A stretch of 64,000 bases of DNA from Streptomyces malaysiensis subsp. samsunensis. Its GTDB lineage: Bacteria; Actinomycetota; Actinomycetes; Streptomycetales; Streptomycetaceae. A model generated the notes under the pieces. It made no database searches. It was given only the letters and a program-made list of their open reading frames with translations, and was not told the origin of the DNA. The position numbers and the translations under genes were made by a program. This document shows positions 33,577 through 43,030 of the stretch, one piece after another. How positions within the stretch are numbered: position 1 is the first letter of the stretch; each line of letters begins with the position of its first letter. Where the stretch lies: contig NZ_JANIIC010000001.1 of the NCBI RefSeq assembly GCF_024519315.1, positions 124,001 to 188,000 of the forward strand. Reading direction: 5' to 3'.

Positions 33577-35721
33577 TCACGAGTCAGCTCCCCGCCGCCG
33601 CTCCCGGCCGGCCGCCTCGAACTGCTTGCCCAGCGGCTGGGCCTCGACCGAGCCGTCCGACGAGATCTTCGGCAGTTTGGCCTGCGGCTGGGGCAGCAGC
33701 GCCTTCTTCTTGTCGATGCCGCCCTTGGCGTCGACCCCGTACAGCGCGTTGTAGATCTTGCGCACGGCGGGGCCGGAGGCCCCGGAGCCGGTGCCGCCCT
33801 GGGAGATCGTCATGACGACCGTGTAGTCCTTGGTGTACGTCGCGAACCACGAGGTGGTCTGCTTGCCGTAGACCTCCGCGGTACCGGTCTTGGCGTGCAT
33901 CGGGATCTTGTCCTGCGGCCAGCCCTGGAACCGCCAGGCGGCGGTGCCCCGGGTGGCCACGCCCGCGAGCGCGCTGTCGATCCTCTTGTGCAGCGAGGCG
34001 CTGATCGGCAGCTTGCCGTGCGACTTCGGCTTGATCTCCGTGATGTCCTTGCCGTCGGGGCTGACGATCGCCTTGCCGACGGTCGGGTCGTGGAGCGTTC
34101 CGCCGTTGCTGATGGCCGCGTAGATGGTGGCCATCTGGATCGGGGTGACGAGGGTGTCGCCCTGGCCGATGGAGTAGTTCACGGAGTCACCGGCACGCAT
34201 CTTCATGCCCTCGAGGCAGTTCTCATAGGCGATCCGCTCGCCATAGCTTCCGTTCTTCTTGCCGCTCTTGCACCAGGCGTCCTTGTTGGCCTTCCAGTAG
34301 TCCTTCTTCCACTGGCGGTCCGGGACCCGGCCGGTGACCTCGTTGGGGAGGTCGATGCCGGTCTCCTTGCCGAGGCCGAACTGGTGGGCGGTCCGGTAGA
34401 ACCAGTCCCCCGGCTTCTTCTTGGGCTTGTTGCCGCCGTCCCGCTTCCACTCGTCGTAGGCGATCCGGTAGAAGACGGTGTCGCAGGAGACCTCCAGCGC
34501 GCGGCCGAGGCTGATCCCGCCGTAGTTCTCGGACTCGAAGTTCTTGAAGACCTGGCTGCCGATGTTGAACGAGCTGGTACAGGCGTACGGGCCGTTGAAG
34601 TCGTGGCCGGCGTTGACCGCGGCGGTGGTCGGGATCACCTTGAAGATCGAGCCGGGGGCCGCCTGGCCCTGGATCGCCCGGTTGAGCAGCGGGTAGTTGG
34701 ACTTCTTGCCGGTGAGCTGCTTGTAGTCCTTGCCGGAGATGCCGCCGACCCAGGCGTTGGGGTCGTACGTCGGGTTGGACGCCATGGCCACCACCCGGCC
34801 GGTCTTGGCCTCCATGACCACGACCGCGCCGGAGTCCGCCTTGTAGTTGGTGCCGGTGTTGCGGTCGTGCTGCTTGCGGGCGTCCCGCATCGCCTGCTCC
34901 AGCTCCTTCTCCGCGACCGCCTGGACGCGTGAGTCGAGGCTGGTGACGACGTTGGCGCCGGGGCGGGCCCGCTGGCTCTCCCGCTGGCCGATGACCCGGC
35001 CGAGGTTGTCGACCTCATAGCGGGTCACCCCCGCCTCGCCGCGCAGCTCGCTGTCGTACTCGCGCTCGAGGCCGTTGCTGCCGACCTGGTCGGAGCGGAG
35101 GAGCGGCGACTTGGTGTTCTCCGCCTCCTTCACCTGCTCATCGGTGACCGGGGAGAGATAGCCGAGCACCTGGGCGGCGTTGGAACCGGCGGGCGCGGCG
35201 TAGCGGCGCACCGCGGTGGGCTCGGCGCTGATGCCGGGGAAGTCCTCTTCGCGCTCACGGATCTGGAGCGCCTGCTTGGCGCTGGCCTCGTCGGTGATCG
35301 GGATGGGCTGGTACGGGGAACCGTTCCAGCAGGGCTGGGGGGTCTTGGCGTCGCACAGCCGGACCTTGTCCATGACGTCCTTGGGCTTCATGCCCAGGAC
35401 CTCGGCGAGACGGGTGAGGACGGCCTCGCCGTCGTCCGGCATCTTCATCAGCTCGGTGCGGCTCGCGGAGACCACGAGACGGGTCTCGTTGTCGGCCAGC
35501 GGCACCCCGCGGGCGTCCAGTATGGAGCCGCGCACGGCGGGGTGGACGACCTGCTGGACGTGGTTGTTGGCGGCTTCGGCGGTGTACTCGTCGCCGTTGC
35601 GGATCTGGAGGTACCACAGGCGTCCGCCGAGGGTCAGCAGCAGCGAGAAGACCAGGATCTGGAGGCCGACGAGCCGGATGGTGACCCGGGGGGTGCGTCC
35701 GGTCTGAGGAATATTACTCAT
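33577..35721 (-). CDS. mrdA: penicillin-binding protein 2 (class B transpeptidase)
   Basis: Cross-links peptidoglycan as partner of RodA. At 714 residues it has an N-terminal anchor (VGLQILVFSLLLTLGGRLWYL), a pedestal region, and the transpeptidase domain. The catalytic triad motifs are PGSIFK (SxxK), SCDTVFYRIAYD (SxD form, as in PBP2) and KTGTAE. The C-terminus is a charged, probably disordered tail. The start is the ATG at 35721. It lies between mreD and rodA as in other Streptomyces, where this cluster builds the spore wall. Confidence 0.95.
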   Translation of the reverse strand: MSNIPQTGRTPRVTIRLVGLQILVFSLLLTLGGRLWYLQIRNGDEYTAEAANNHVQQVVHPAVRGSILDARGVPLADNETRLVVSASRTELMKMPDDGEAVLTRLAEVLGMKPKDVMDKVRLCDAKTPQPCWNGSPYQPIPITDEASAKQALQIREREEDFPGISAEPTAVRRYAAPAGSNAAQVLGYLSPVTDEQVKEAENTKSPLLRSDQVGSNGLEREYDSELRGEAGVTRYEVDNLGRVIGQRESQRARPGANVVTSLDSRVQAVAEKELEQAMRDARKQHDRNTGTNYKADSGAVVVMEAKTGRVVAMASNPTYDPNAWVGGISGKDYKQLTGKKSNYPLLNRAIQGQAAPGSIFKVIPTTAAVNAGHDFNGPYACTSSFNIGSQVFKNFESENYGGISLGRALEVSCDTVFYRIAYDEWKRDGGNKPKKKPGDWFYRTAHQFGLGKETGIDLPNEVTGRVPDRQWKKDYWKANKDAWCKSGKKNGSYGERIAYENCLEGMKMRAGDSVNYSIGQGDTLVTPIQMATIYAAISNGGTLHDPTVGKAIVSPDGKDITEIKPKSHGKLPISASLHKRIDSALAGVATRGTAAWRFQGWPQDKIPMHAKTGTAEVYGKQTTSWFATYTKDYTVVMTISQGGTGSGASGPAVRKIYNALYGVDAKGGIDKKKALLPQPQAKLPKISSDGSVEAQPLGKQFEAAGRERRRGADS

Positions 35722-35763
35722 GGCATCCCCTGAGGGCGGCGGCGGGCGACGGGCGGGCGTTGC

Positions 35764-36477
35764 TCACAGGCGCTTGACCCCCTTGATGCGTGCCGTCCTG
35801 CTCTTCCCGGTGCGGGCCAGCAGCCCGCCGCGCTGGCTGCCGATCCGGGCCGCCCGGCCCGGACGCCTGAGCCGGCTCATCCGGCTGGGCCGGCCGGTGC
35901 TGACGCCGCCCGCCGTGCTGATCCAGCGGGACGGGCCCTCACCGCCGCCGCCCGCGCTGTCGGCCATCGGATCGTTCTCGCTCCGTCTGGCGAGCCCCAT
36001 GATCACCGGCACGGCGAAGGGCGCCAGCAGCAGGTCGTAGAGGGCCGCGGTGAACAGCAGCTTGCCCAGGCCCACCTGACGGGCCGCGTCGTCGCCGACG
36101 AGGATGCCGACCCCGGCGTACAGCAGCGTGGCGCCGATGGCCGCCGCCACGACCACCAGCATCGGCCCGGTGGCCGACCTGAGCTGGCCGGTCTCCGGCT
36201 TGGCGAGCCCCGCCAGATAGCCGATGACGCACAGCACCAGGGCGTAGCGGCCGGCGGCGTGGTCGGCGGGCGGGGCGAAGTCGGCGAGCAGCCCGGCGCC
36301 GAAGCCGATGAGCGCGCCGCCGGTGTGGCCGTAGACGAGCGCGAGGCCGAGCACGACGAGCAGCAGCAGGTCCGGGACGGCGCCGGGCAGTTGCAGCCGG
36401 GCCAGCACACAGACCTGGACGACGAGGGCGAAGACCACCAGGCAGGTCGACAGGACGATCCGGTTGAGGTGCAGCAT
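35764..36477 (-). CDS. mreD: rod shape-determining protein MreD
   Basis: A membrane protein of 237 residues. The first ~165 residues hold five or six spans (VVFALVVQVCVLARLQLPG, LLLLVVLGLALVYG, LVLCVIGYLAGLA, MLVVVAAAIGATLLYAGVGI), with PDLLLLVVLGLALVYGHTGG typical of MreD. The last ~65 residues are an Arg/Gly/Ser-rich cytoplasmic tail, longer than in E. coli. The ATG at 36477 follows the mreC stop by three bases, indicating coupling. Confidence 0.9.
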   Translation of the reverse strand: MLHLNRIVLSTCLVVFALVVQVCVLARLQLPGAVPDLLLLVVLGLALVYGHTGGALIGFGAGLLADFAPPADHAAGRYALVLCVIGYLAGLAKPETGQLRSATGPMLVVVAAAIGATLLYAGVGILVGDDAARQVGLGKLLFTAALYDLLLAPFAVPVIMGLARRSENDPMADSAGGGGEGPSRWISTAGGVSTGRPSRMSRLRRPGRAARIGSQRGGLLARTGKSRTARIKGVKRL

Positions 36478-36480
36478 CGG

Positions 36481-37425
36481 TCAGCTCCTGTTGGCGGCCG
36501 GGCTGGTGGCGGAGGCGGAGGGGTTGGCCGTGACGGTGACCGTGGGCGCGGGCTTGGGCTTCGCGGGCTTGGGCGGCAGCACGGTGTCACGCGGGTTGTC
36601 GCGCGGCGGCTGGATGACGACCCCGACGATGTCCAGCTTGCTGAACTGGACGTAGGGGCGCACCTGGAGCGTGCGGGTGAGGTCCCCGCCCGTGGGATCG
36701 ACGCGGACCACCTTGCCGACCGGGACACCGGGGACGAACGGCTTGTCCGCCTGGGAGCCGAAGGTGACCATCCGGTCGCCCTTCTTGATCCGGGCCTTTC
36801 CGTTGAGCAGCTGCACATGGAGCGAGCGGTCGCCGCGCCCGGTGGCGAAGCCGAGCTCGCCCGACCCCTCCATACGGGTGCCGACGGTGAAGTCCGGGTC
36901 GATGGCGAGCAGCACGGTGGCCGTCGAGGAGCCGACGGTGGTGACCCGGCCGACCAGCCCGTCACCGTTGATGACGGTCATGTCGCGGCGGATGCCGTCA
37001 TTGCTGCCCATGTCTATGGTGACGGTCCAGGAGAAGCCCTGGGCGGCGCCGATGCCGATGACCTGGGCGCCCTTGATGCCGTATTGACCGGCGCCCGCGG
37101 TCTTGAGCAGCTTGTCGAGCTCGGCGGAGCGGGCCCGGTCGCGGGCGTTGTTGCCGAGCCGCTGCTTGAGCTTGGTGTTCTCTTCCTCCAGCCGGCGGAC
37201 CCGGTCATGCCGGTCACCGGATTCCCGTACGGCCGCGACGGCGTTGCCGACCGGGTCCACGGCGGACGCCACGCCGTCCTCCACCGGCCCGAAGACGGAA
37301 GCGGCGGCCTGACGGGCGCCATCGAGGGGGGAGTCCTCGCCGCCGCGGATATCCACCGTGATCAGCGCGAACGCGATGGCGACCAGCAGCACCAGGAGCA
37401 GCCGGCTCTCTCGTGTGTCCCTCAC
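36481..37425 (-). CDS. mreC: rod shape-determining protein MreC
   Basis: A protein of 314 residues with one N-terminal span (LLLVLLVAIAFALITVD), a coiled coil (about residues 70-105, VRRLEEENTKLKQRLGN) and the beta-rich periplasmic-type domain with VIGIGAAQGFSWTVTIDMG and GDGLVGRVTTVGSSTATVLL. The C-terminus is a Pro/Lys/Thr-rich linker. It is the scaffold linking MreB-directed wall synthesis to PBP2/RodA. The start is the GTG at 37425. A 146-bp gap separates it from mreB. Confidence 0.95.
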   Translation of the reverse strand: MRDTRESRLLLVLLVAIAFALITVDIRGGEDSPLDGARQAAASVFGPVEDGVASAVDPVGNAVAAVRESGDRHDRVRRLEEENTKLKQRLGNNARDRARSAELDKLLKTAGAGQYGIKGAQVIGIGAAQGFSWTVTIDMGSNDGIRRDMTVINGDGLVGRVTTVGSSTATVLLAIDPDFTVGTRMEGSGELGFATGRGDRSLHVQLLNGKARIKKGDRMVTFGSQADKPFVPGVPVGKVVRVDPTGGDLTRTLQVRPYVQFSKLDIVGVVIQPPRDNPRDTVLPPKPAKPKPAPTVTVTANPSASATSPAANRS

Positions 37426-37571
37426 GTGCGGCGACGTGCCTTCCTCGTCGAAGTCGGACCGGGTGCCGGAGACATGGTGACCGGCCGGTCCTGGGGAGCC
37501 TTATGCCTGTATATCAGCGTTCCGCCGCACGGGCGCCCAACCACCCGCACGGCCGGTCCGCCGGGTTTGTC

Positions 37572-38603
37572 TCATCTGCGGGGCTGGGCGTCCAGCACCT
37601 GCTGGAGCGCCTCGAACTCCTCCACACACTTGCCGGACCCGAGCGCGACGGAGTCCAGCGGGTCCTCGGCGATATGGATCGGCATCCCGGTCTCACGGCG
37701 CAGCCGCTCGTCCAGGCCGCGCAGCAGCGCACCGCCGCCGGTGAGCACGATGCCGCGGTCCATGACGTCGCCGGAGAGCTCCGGGGGGCACTTGTCGAGG
37801 GTGGTCTTGACCGCGTCGACGATCGAGTTGACCGGCTCCTCCATGGCCTTGCGGACCTCCGCGGCGGAGATCACCACGGTCTTGGGAAGGCCACTGACGA
37901 GGTCACGGCCGCGGATCTCGGTGTGCTCCTCCTCATCACCCTCGTACGCCGAACCGATGGTGATCTTGATGTTCTCGGCGGTGCGCTCACCGAGCAGCAG
38001 GCTGTACTCCTTCTTGATGTGCTGGATGATCGCGTTGTCCAGCTCATCGCCCGCCACCCGGATGGACTGCGCGGTGACAATCCCACCGAGCGAGATGACG
38101 GCGACCTCGGTGGTGCCGCCGCCGATGTCCACGACCATATTGCCGGTGGCCTCGTGGACCGGAAGGCCGGAACCGATAGCCGCGGCCATGGGTTCCTCGA
38201 TGATGTGCACCTGGCGGGCGCCCGCCTGGGTGGACGCCTCGATAACGGCGCGGCGCTCGACACCGGTGATACCGGACGGCACACAGACGACCACCCGGGG
38301 CCGGGCGAGATAGCGGCGCTTATGGATCTTCAGGATGAAGTACCGCAGCATCCGCTCGGTGATCTCGAAGTCGGCGATAACGCCGTCCTTGAGCGGACGC
38401 ACAGCGACGATGTTGCCAGGGGTGCGGCCGATCATCTTCTTCGCCTCGGCGCCCACGGCGAGAATTCCGCCGGTGTTGGTGTTGATGGCGACGACGGATG
38501 GCTCGTTGAGGACGATCCCGCGGCCCCTGACGTACACCAGCGTGTTGGCGGTCCCGAGGTCGACAGCCATGTCACGGCCGATGAACGACATGTTGTTCCC
38601 CAT
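37572..38603 (-). CDS. mreB: rod shape-determining actin-like protein MreB
   Basis: Bacterial actin; in Streptomyces it is needed mainly for spore-wall integrity rather than vegetative rod shape. The 343-residue protein has the actin-fold nucleotide motifs [19 protein letters not shown] (phosphate 1), [19 protein letters not shown] (phosphate 2) and [18 protein letters not shown] (adenosine). The ATG at 38603 gives [11 protein letters not shown]; the ATG at 38591 with GGGGAAC in front may be the true start. An ECF-type promoter candidate lies ~165 bp upstream. Confidence 0.97.
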   Translation of the reverse strand: MGNNMSFIGRDMAVDLGTANTLVYVRGRGIVLNEPSVVAINTNTGGILAVGAEAKKMIGRTPGNIVAVRPLKDGVIADFEITERMLRYFILKIHKRRYLARPRVVVCVPSGITGVERRAVIEASTQAGARQVHIIEEPMAAAIGSGLPVHEATGNMVVDIGGGTTEVAVISLGGIVTAQSIRVAGDELDNAIIQHIKKEYSLLLGERTAENIKITIGSAYEGDEEEHTEIRGRDLVSGLPKTVVISAAEVRKAMEEPVNSIVDAVKTTLDKCPPELSGDVMDRGIVLTGGGALLRGLDERLRRETGMPIHIAEDPLDSVALGSGKCVEEFEALQQVLDAQPRR

Positions 38604-38768
38604 GAGGATACGTCAGGCCTTCCCTGCTGGAGCGATTGCTTGCTAGAGGTCGGCAGGATGGGTGTGCGCTGCGAGGCGCGGAGGCTTCATCGTAGTCACG
38701 CCCGCTCGAACACGCTGCGGGGGTCCTCCGCCATTGTCAGCAGAACACGACCCCGCCTCCTCTAATGG

Positions 38769-38795
38769 TGACGTCGTGTCGCGGAGATGCGTTCC
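38769..38795 (-). promoter_or_regulatory. ECF (SigE-type) promoter candidate for the mre cluster
   Basis: The minus strand reads GGAAC (38791-38795), 17 bases, then CGTCA (38769-38773), matching the GGAAC-N16/17-CGTC pattern used by Streptomyces cell-envelope-stress sigma factor SigE. It points at mreB. The rest of the 309-bp gap 38604-38912 shows nothing further that is clear. Confidence 0.5.
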
Positions 38796-38912
38796 CCCGA
38801 TCGGTTCGCATATGCCGGGGGGCAGCCGAGCAATTCGACCGCCCCCAGGTCAGCAGGGGTGTGGCAAACCGATGATCAAACTGATGGCCGATCAGTTCCG
38901 ATCGGATCGGGT

Positions 38913-39326
38913 TCAGGCGAGCCCGGGAAAGAAAATCTTGATTTCCCGTTCGGCGGACTCCGCCGAGTCCGACGCATGGATCAGATTTTCCCGAACGATG
39001 GTGCCGAAATCGCCACGGATGGAGCCCGGCGCCGCGGCGATCGGGTCGGTCGGCCCGGCCAGCGCCCGGACCCCCTCGATCACCCGCTCACCCTCCACCA
39101 CCAGCGCCACGGCCGGCCCGGAGGCCATGAACTCCACCAGGGGCTCGTAGAACGGCTTGCCGACATGCTCCGCGTAGTGCTGCTCCAGCACCTCGCGCTC
39201 CAGCTGACGCAGCTCGAGGGCGCTGATCGTCCAGCCCGCCTTCTTCTCGATCCGCCCCAGAATCTCGCCCACCAGACCTCGTCGGACGGCGTCGGGCTTC
39301 AGAAGGACGAGCGTGCGCTGGCTCAC
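38913..39326 (-). CDS. ndk: nucleoside diphosphate kinase
   Basis: Balances NTP pools by phosphate transfer through a histidine intermediate. The 137-residue protein has the catalytic His in NLIHASDSAESAEREI and the start RTLVLLKPDAVRRGLVGEI. Length is normal. The start is the GTG at 39326. It follows the DUF4233 gene by about 75 bp, in the folC-DUF4233-ndk order known in Streptomyces. Confidence 0.98.
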   Translation of the reverse strand: MSQRTLVLLKPDAVRRGLVGEILGRIEKKAGWTISALELRQLEREVLEQHYAEHVGKPFYEPLVEFMASGPAVALVVEGERVIEGVRALAGPTDPIAAAPGSIRGDFGTIVRENLIHASDSAESAEREIKIFFPGLA

Positions 39327-39402
39327 GTGCGGGCTCCTTTTGGGAAAACGTCATGCGGGTGGGGCTGTGGGGCAGAGGCTACATGGGTGAACGACGCCCA
39401 CA

Positions 39403-39756
39403 TCACGCAGTGTCAGGTGACGCACCCGAGGACGCGGCGAACCGCGCCTTCGCCTCGTCGACCTTGCGGCCGAAGTGCACCGAGGCCCACCACAGCCCGG
39501 CGAACACCGCCCCGAGGAAGAACATCGTGGTCACCACGAAACCGCTCAGCACCAGGCCGATCTGGAGGGCCCAGCCGATCTGCACCGCACCCGGACGGCT
39601 CAGCAGCCCGCACAGCAGCAGGCACAGCGCCATGGCGATCCCGCTGACCGTCCAGACGGTGCCCATCGACAGCCCGGAGGTCTTCATCGCGACCAGCCCG
39701 GCGAAGCCGATCACAAAGAACTCGCCGATGAGGGTGGAAGCGCACAGCGTCCGCAT
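39403..39756 (-). CDS. DUF4233 membrane protein
   Basis: A 117-residue protein with three or four hydrophobic spans (FFVIGFAGLVAM, VSGIAMALCLLLCGLL, ALQIGLVLSGFVVTTMFFLG) and a short charged tail. I recognise it as the DUF4233 protein that regularly follows folC in actinobacteria. The ATG at 39756 comes one base after the folC stop, so translation is probably coupled. Its function is unknown. Confidence 0.85.
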   Translation of the reverse strand: MRTLCASTLIGEFFVIGFAGLVAMKTSGLSMGTVWTVSGIAMALCLLLCGLLSRPGAVQIGWALQIGLVLSGFVVTTMFFLGAVFAGLWWASVHFGRKVDEAKARFAASSGASPDTA

Positions 39757-39757
39757 A

Positions 39758-41263
39758 TCAGCCCTTTCCCAGAAGCAGCCGGGCCTCGCCGACCGTGACC
39801 ACCGACCCGGTCACCAGAACACCCGCCCCGGCGTATTCGCCCTCTTCCTCCGCCAGGGTGATGGCCTCCTCCAGGGCGTCGTCCAGCCGCGGCTCGACCT
39901 GCACCCGGTCGGCGCCGAAGACCTCGACGGCGATCGCGGCCAGCTCGTCCGGGTCCATGGAGCGATGGCTGGAATTGCGGGTCACCACCACCTCGGCGAA
40001 GATCGGCTCGAAGGCTTCCAGCAGACCGCGCACATCCTTGTCGTCGCTCGTCCCGACCACGCCGACCAGTCGGCTGAAGTCGAAGGACTCGGTGACCGCC
40101 TCGGCCGCGGCGCGGGCGCCCGCGGGGTTGTGCGCGGCGTCCAGCACCACGGTGGGGCTGCGGCGCACGACCTCCATCCGGCCGGGCGAGGTCACGGAGG
40201 CGAAGGCGGAGCGGACGGTGTCGATGTCGAGCGTGCGGGCGTGCTGGGAGCCGACGCCGAAGAACGCCTCGACGGCCGCGAGCGCCATCGCCGCGTTGTG
40301 CGCCTGGTGGGCGCCGTGCAGCGGGAGGAAGACATCGGGGTACTCCCCGCCGAGGCCACGCAGCGTCAGCAGCTGACCGCCGACCGCCACCTCCCGGGAC
40401 AGCACCCCGAACTCCATGCCCTCACGGGCGACCGTGGCGTCCACCTCGACCGCGCGCTTGAGCACCACGGAGGCGGCCTCCACCGGCTGCTGCGCGAGCA
40501 CCACGGTGGCGTCCTGCTTCACTATCCCGGCCTTCTCCGTGGCGATCTGCTCCGGAGTGGTGCCCAGCCGGTCGGTGTGGTCCAGCGAGATCGGCATGAT
40601 CACCGCGACGCCCGCGTCGATCACATTGGTGGCGTCCCAGGAGCCGCCCATGCCGACCTCGACCACCGCGATGTCCACGGGCGCGTCCGCGAAGGCCGCG
40701 TACGCCATGCCGGTGAGCACCTCGAAGAAGGACAGCCGGTGCTCCTGCTGGGCGTCGACCATCTCGATGTACGGCCGGATGTCCTGGTACGTCTCGATGA
40801 ACCGCTCGGGCGAGATCGGCGCGCCGTCCAGGCTGATCCGCTCGGTGATCGACTGGACATGGGGGCTGGTGTAGCGGCCGGTGCGCAGCTCGAAGGCGCC
40901 CAGCAGCGACTCGATCATGCGGGCGGCGCTGGTCTTGCCGTTCGTACCGGTGATGTGGATCGAGGGGTAGGCCCGCTGCGGCGAGCCGAGGATGTCCATC
41001 AGGGACTCGATCCGCACCAGCGACGGCTCCAGCTTGGTCTCCGGCCACCGCTTGGCCAGCTCGCCCTCCACCTCCCGCAGGGCGCGGTCCACCTCGGGGT
41101 CGGCCGGGCGGGTGGGGATGCCGTCCCCCTGCGGCGGCCCGGACTGCGCACGCAGCGTCCGGCTGCCGGCCTCGATCACCGCCAGATCGGGGTCACGGTC
41201 GGTCTCGGCTCCGACGATCTCATCGAACTCGTCGGACTCGTTCTTGGGGCGCTCCTCGCTCAC
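39758..41263 (-). CDS. folC: folylpolyglutamate synthase / dihydrofolate synthase
   Basis: Adds glutamate to (dihydro)pteroate and folates in the cytoplasm. The 501-residue protein has the Mur-ligase-like P-loop ITGTNGKTSAARM, the folate loop TGRYTSPHVQSITERI, the omega-loop and magnesium site around EVGMGGSWDATNVI, and the C-domain VLDAAHNPAGARAA. The acidic N-terminal ~60 residues are extra, as in other Streptomyces. The start is the GTG at 41263 (VSEERPKNES). A transpeptidase gene lies between it and valS. Confidence 0.95.
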   Translation of the reverse strand: MSEERPKNESDEFDEIVGAETDRDPDLAVIEAGSRTLRAQSGPPQGDGIPTRPADPEVDRALREVEGELAKRWPETKLEPSLVRIESLMDILGSPQRAYPSIHITGTNGKTSAARMIESLLGAFELRTGRYTSPHVQSITERISLDGAPISPERFIETYQDIRPYIEMVDAQQEHRLSFFEVLTGMAYAAFADAPVDIAVVEVGMGGSWDATNVIDAGVAVIMPISLDHTDRLGTTPEQIATEKAGIVKQDATVVLAQQPVEAASVVLKRAVEVDATVAREGMEFGVLSREVAVGGQLLTLRGLGGEYPDVFLPLHGAHQAHNAAMALAAVEAFFGVGSQHARTLDIDTVRSAFASVTSPGRMEVVRRSPTVVLDAAHNPAGARAAAEAVTESFDFSRLVGVVGTSDDKDVRGLLEAFEPIFAEVVVTRNSSHRSMDPDELAAIAVEVFGADRVQVEPRLDDALEEAITLAEEEGEYAGAGVLVTGSVVTVGEARLLLGKG

Positions 41264-41345
41264 GCCGACAAGTCTACGAGGCAGGGGTGACAAGCCCCGC
41301 CGGCGCCATCCGCCGGTCACGGCCCGGTATCGGCCGGTGCGCCGG

Positions 41346-42806
41346 TCACGACCCGGTGTCGGCCAGCGCGGCCTTCATCATCGACTTGGCGATCGGGCCC
41401 GCCAGGCCGCCGCCGGAGATATCGGCGCGGGCCGCGTCGCTGTCCTCGACCACCACCGCCACCGCGACCTTGTGGCCGCCGCCGGCGTCCGCGTAACTGA
41501 TGAACCACGCGTACGGATTGGCGCTGTTGTTCTCACCGTGCTGGGCGGTGCCGGTCTTGCCGCCCACCGTCACCCCGGGGATCTTCGCGTTTGTCCCGGT
41601 GCCCTGGTCCACGACCGTACGCATCGCGGACTGGAGCTCGGACGCGGTGTGCCGGGACATCGCCTGGCTATAGGTCTTGGCCCGGGTACGGTCCAGTGCG
41701 GACGCGCTGCCGTCCGTGGTGCGGTCGACCTCGTACGGGGTCATCAGCTTGCCGTCGTTCGCGATGGCCGAGGAGACCATCGCCATCTGAAGCGGGGTCG
41801 CCGTCACATCGAACTGGCCCATACCGCTCAGGGCCGTCTGCGAGTCGTCCATCCCGCTGGGGTAGACGCTCTTCGCGGCGCGCACCGGGATGTCCAGCTT
41901 GGAGTCGTCGAAGCCCAGCTTCTCGGCCTGCGCCGGCACCTTGGTCTGGCCCAGGTCCACGGCCATCTTCGCGAAGACCGTGTTGCACGAGTACTGGAGG
42001 GCGGTGCGTATCGTCGCGTTCTCACAGGGCGCCGACCTGTTCTCGTTGTGCATATCGGTGACCGTGCCCGGCAGCCGGTAGGGATCCGGGCTCTTGGTGG
42101 GCTCGTCCACCGATGAGTACAGCCCGTTCTCCAGCGCCGCGGCGGCCACCAGCACCTTGAAGGTCGAGCCCGGCGGGTACGTCTGGCGCAGCGCGCGGTT
42201 CAGCATCGGCTGCTTCTCGTCCTTCTGAAGCGCGACCCACGCCTTCTGGTCCGCCTTGGAGGTGCCCGCGAAGGTGCCGGGGTCGTACGAGGGGGTGCTG
42301 GCCAGGCCCAGGACGGCGCCGGTCGTGGGGTCGATCGCCACGGCCGCGCCGGTCTTGTTGCCCAGGCCCTCGTAGGCGGCCTTCTGGACGGCCGGATTGA
42401 TCGTGGTGATCACATCGCCCGGCTTGGACCGCTCCCGCGTGACCGCCTCGAGCGGGTTCTTCAGCCGGCTGTCGGAGCCGGCGAGGACCTGCCGCTCCAG
42501 GGCCTCCAGCTGAGTGCTGCCGTAGGACTGGGAGGCATAGCCGGTGACCGGCGCCCAGAGCTCGCCGTCGGTGTAGGTGCGCTTGTACTTCAGGTTGCCG
42601 TGGGTGGTGGCCGAGCCGGTGACCGGCTTGCCGCCGGCCATGATGTCGCCCAGGGGTCCGGCGTACTCGGAGATGGCCACACGGGCGTTGTGCGTGTTGT
42701 CCCGGAGGCTGTCGCCTCTGGCCAACTGCACATAGGTGACCCAGATGAGCAGGGCCAGCACGAGCAGCAGCGAGAACACGGACGCCTTGCGCAGCGGCTT
42801 GTTCAT
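41346..42806 (-). CDS. PbpA-type penicillin-binding protein (class B)
   Basis: A protein of 486 residues: short cytoplasmic head MNKPLRKAS, one span (VFSLLLVLALLIWVTYVQ), then a pedestal with ISEYAGPLGDIMAGGKPVTG and a transpeptidase domain. Motifs: PPGSTFK (SxxK), YSCNTVFA (SxN) and GGKTGTAQ (KTG). It is shorter than PBP2 and resembles the PbpA group that acts with an FtsW paralogue, but no such partner is adjacent. The start is the ATG at 42806. Its place between valS and folC is unusual by my recollection of Streptomyces gene order; it could be a lineage-specific addition or a beta-lactam-tolerant paralogue (inference). Confidence 0.88.
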   Translation of the reverse strand: MNKPLRKASVFSLLLVLALLIWVTYVQLARGDSLRDNTHNARVAISEYAGPLGDIMAGGKPVTGSATTHGNLKYKRTYTDGELWAPVTGYASQSYGSTQLEALERQVLAGSDSRLKNPLEAVTRERSKPGDVITTINPAVQKAAYEGLGNKTGAAVAIDPTTGAVLGLASTPSYDPGTFAGTSKADQKAWVALQKDEKQPMLNRALRQTYPPGSTFKVLVAAAALENGLYSSVDEPTKSPDPYRLPGTVTDMHNENRSAPCENATIRTALQYSCNTVFAKMAVDLGQTKVPAQAEKLGFDDSKLDIPVRAAKSVYPSGMDDSQTALSGMGQFDVTATPLQMAMVSSAIANDGKLMTPYEVDRTTDGSASALDRTRAKTYSQAMSRHTASELQSAMRTVVDQGTGTNAKIPGVTVGGKTGTAQHGENNSANPYAWFISYADAGGGHKVAVAVVVEDSDAARADISGGGLAGPIAKSMMKAALADTGS

Positions 42807-42951
42807 GGAGGGGTGAGCTCCTTCCGGGACGTACGGCCGGATAACTCCCGGAAGGCAGTGTTTGGTTCCCGGTGGGGCTTTCCTGTGAGGTGGCCATGAG
42901 GCGCCTGTGGGGGGATCTCAGAGCATCTGCGATATAAGACATCTATGGCAC

Positions 42952-43010
42952 ATCACACACATCACAGCGCCCCCGCCGGAGCCCGGCGGGGGCGCTGTGA
43001 TGTGTGTGAT
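42952..43010 (-). terminator. very long hairpin terminator of valS
   Basis: A perfect 28-bp stem (42952-42979 with 42983-43010) and a 3-nt loop AGC, 20 bp after the valS stop. There is no U-tract. It is the longest perfect inverted repeat in the window. Confidence 0.85.
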
Positions 43011-43030
43011 CGGTGCCGACCGGCCTTCGG

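Noticed and set aside
30600..33815. 1071-residue open frame on the plus strand
   Set aside because: Antisense of the CYTH/CHAD and rodA genes, both of which show clear family motifs on the minus strand.
42806..42890. SigR-type promoter (GGGAAC ... GTTAT) upstream of the PBP gene
   Set aside because: Spacing is 19 instead of the usual 18 and the -35 lacks the consensus T; too weak to claim.
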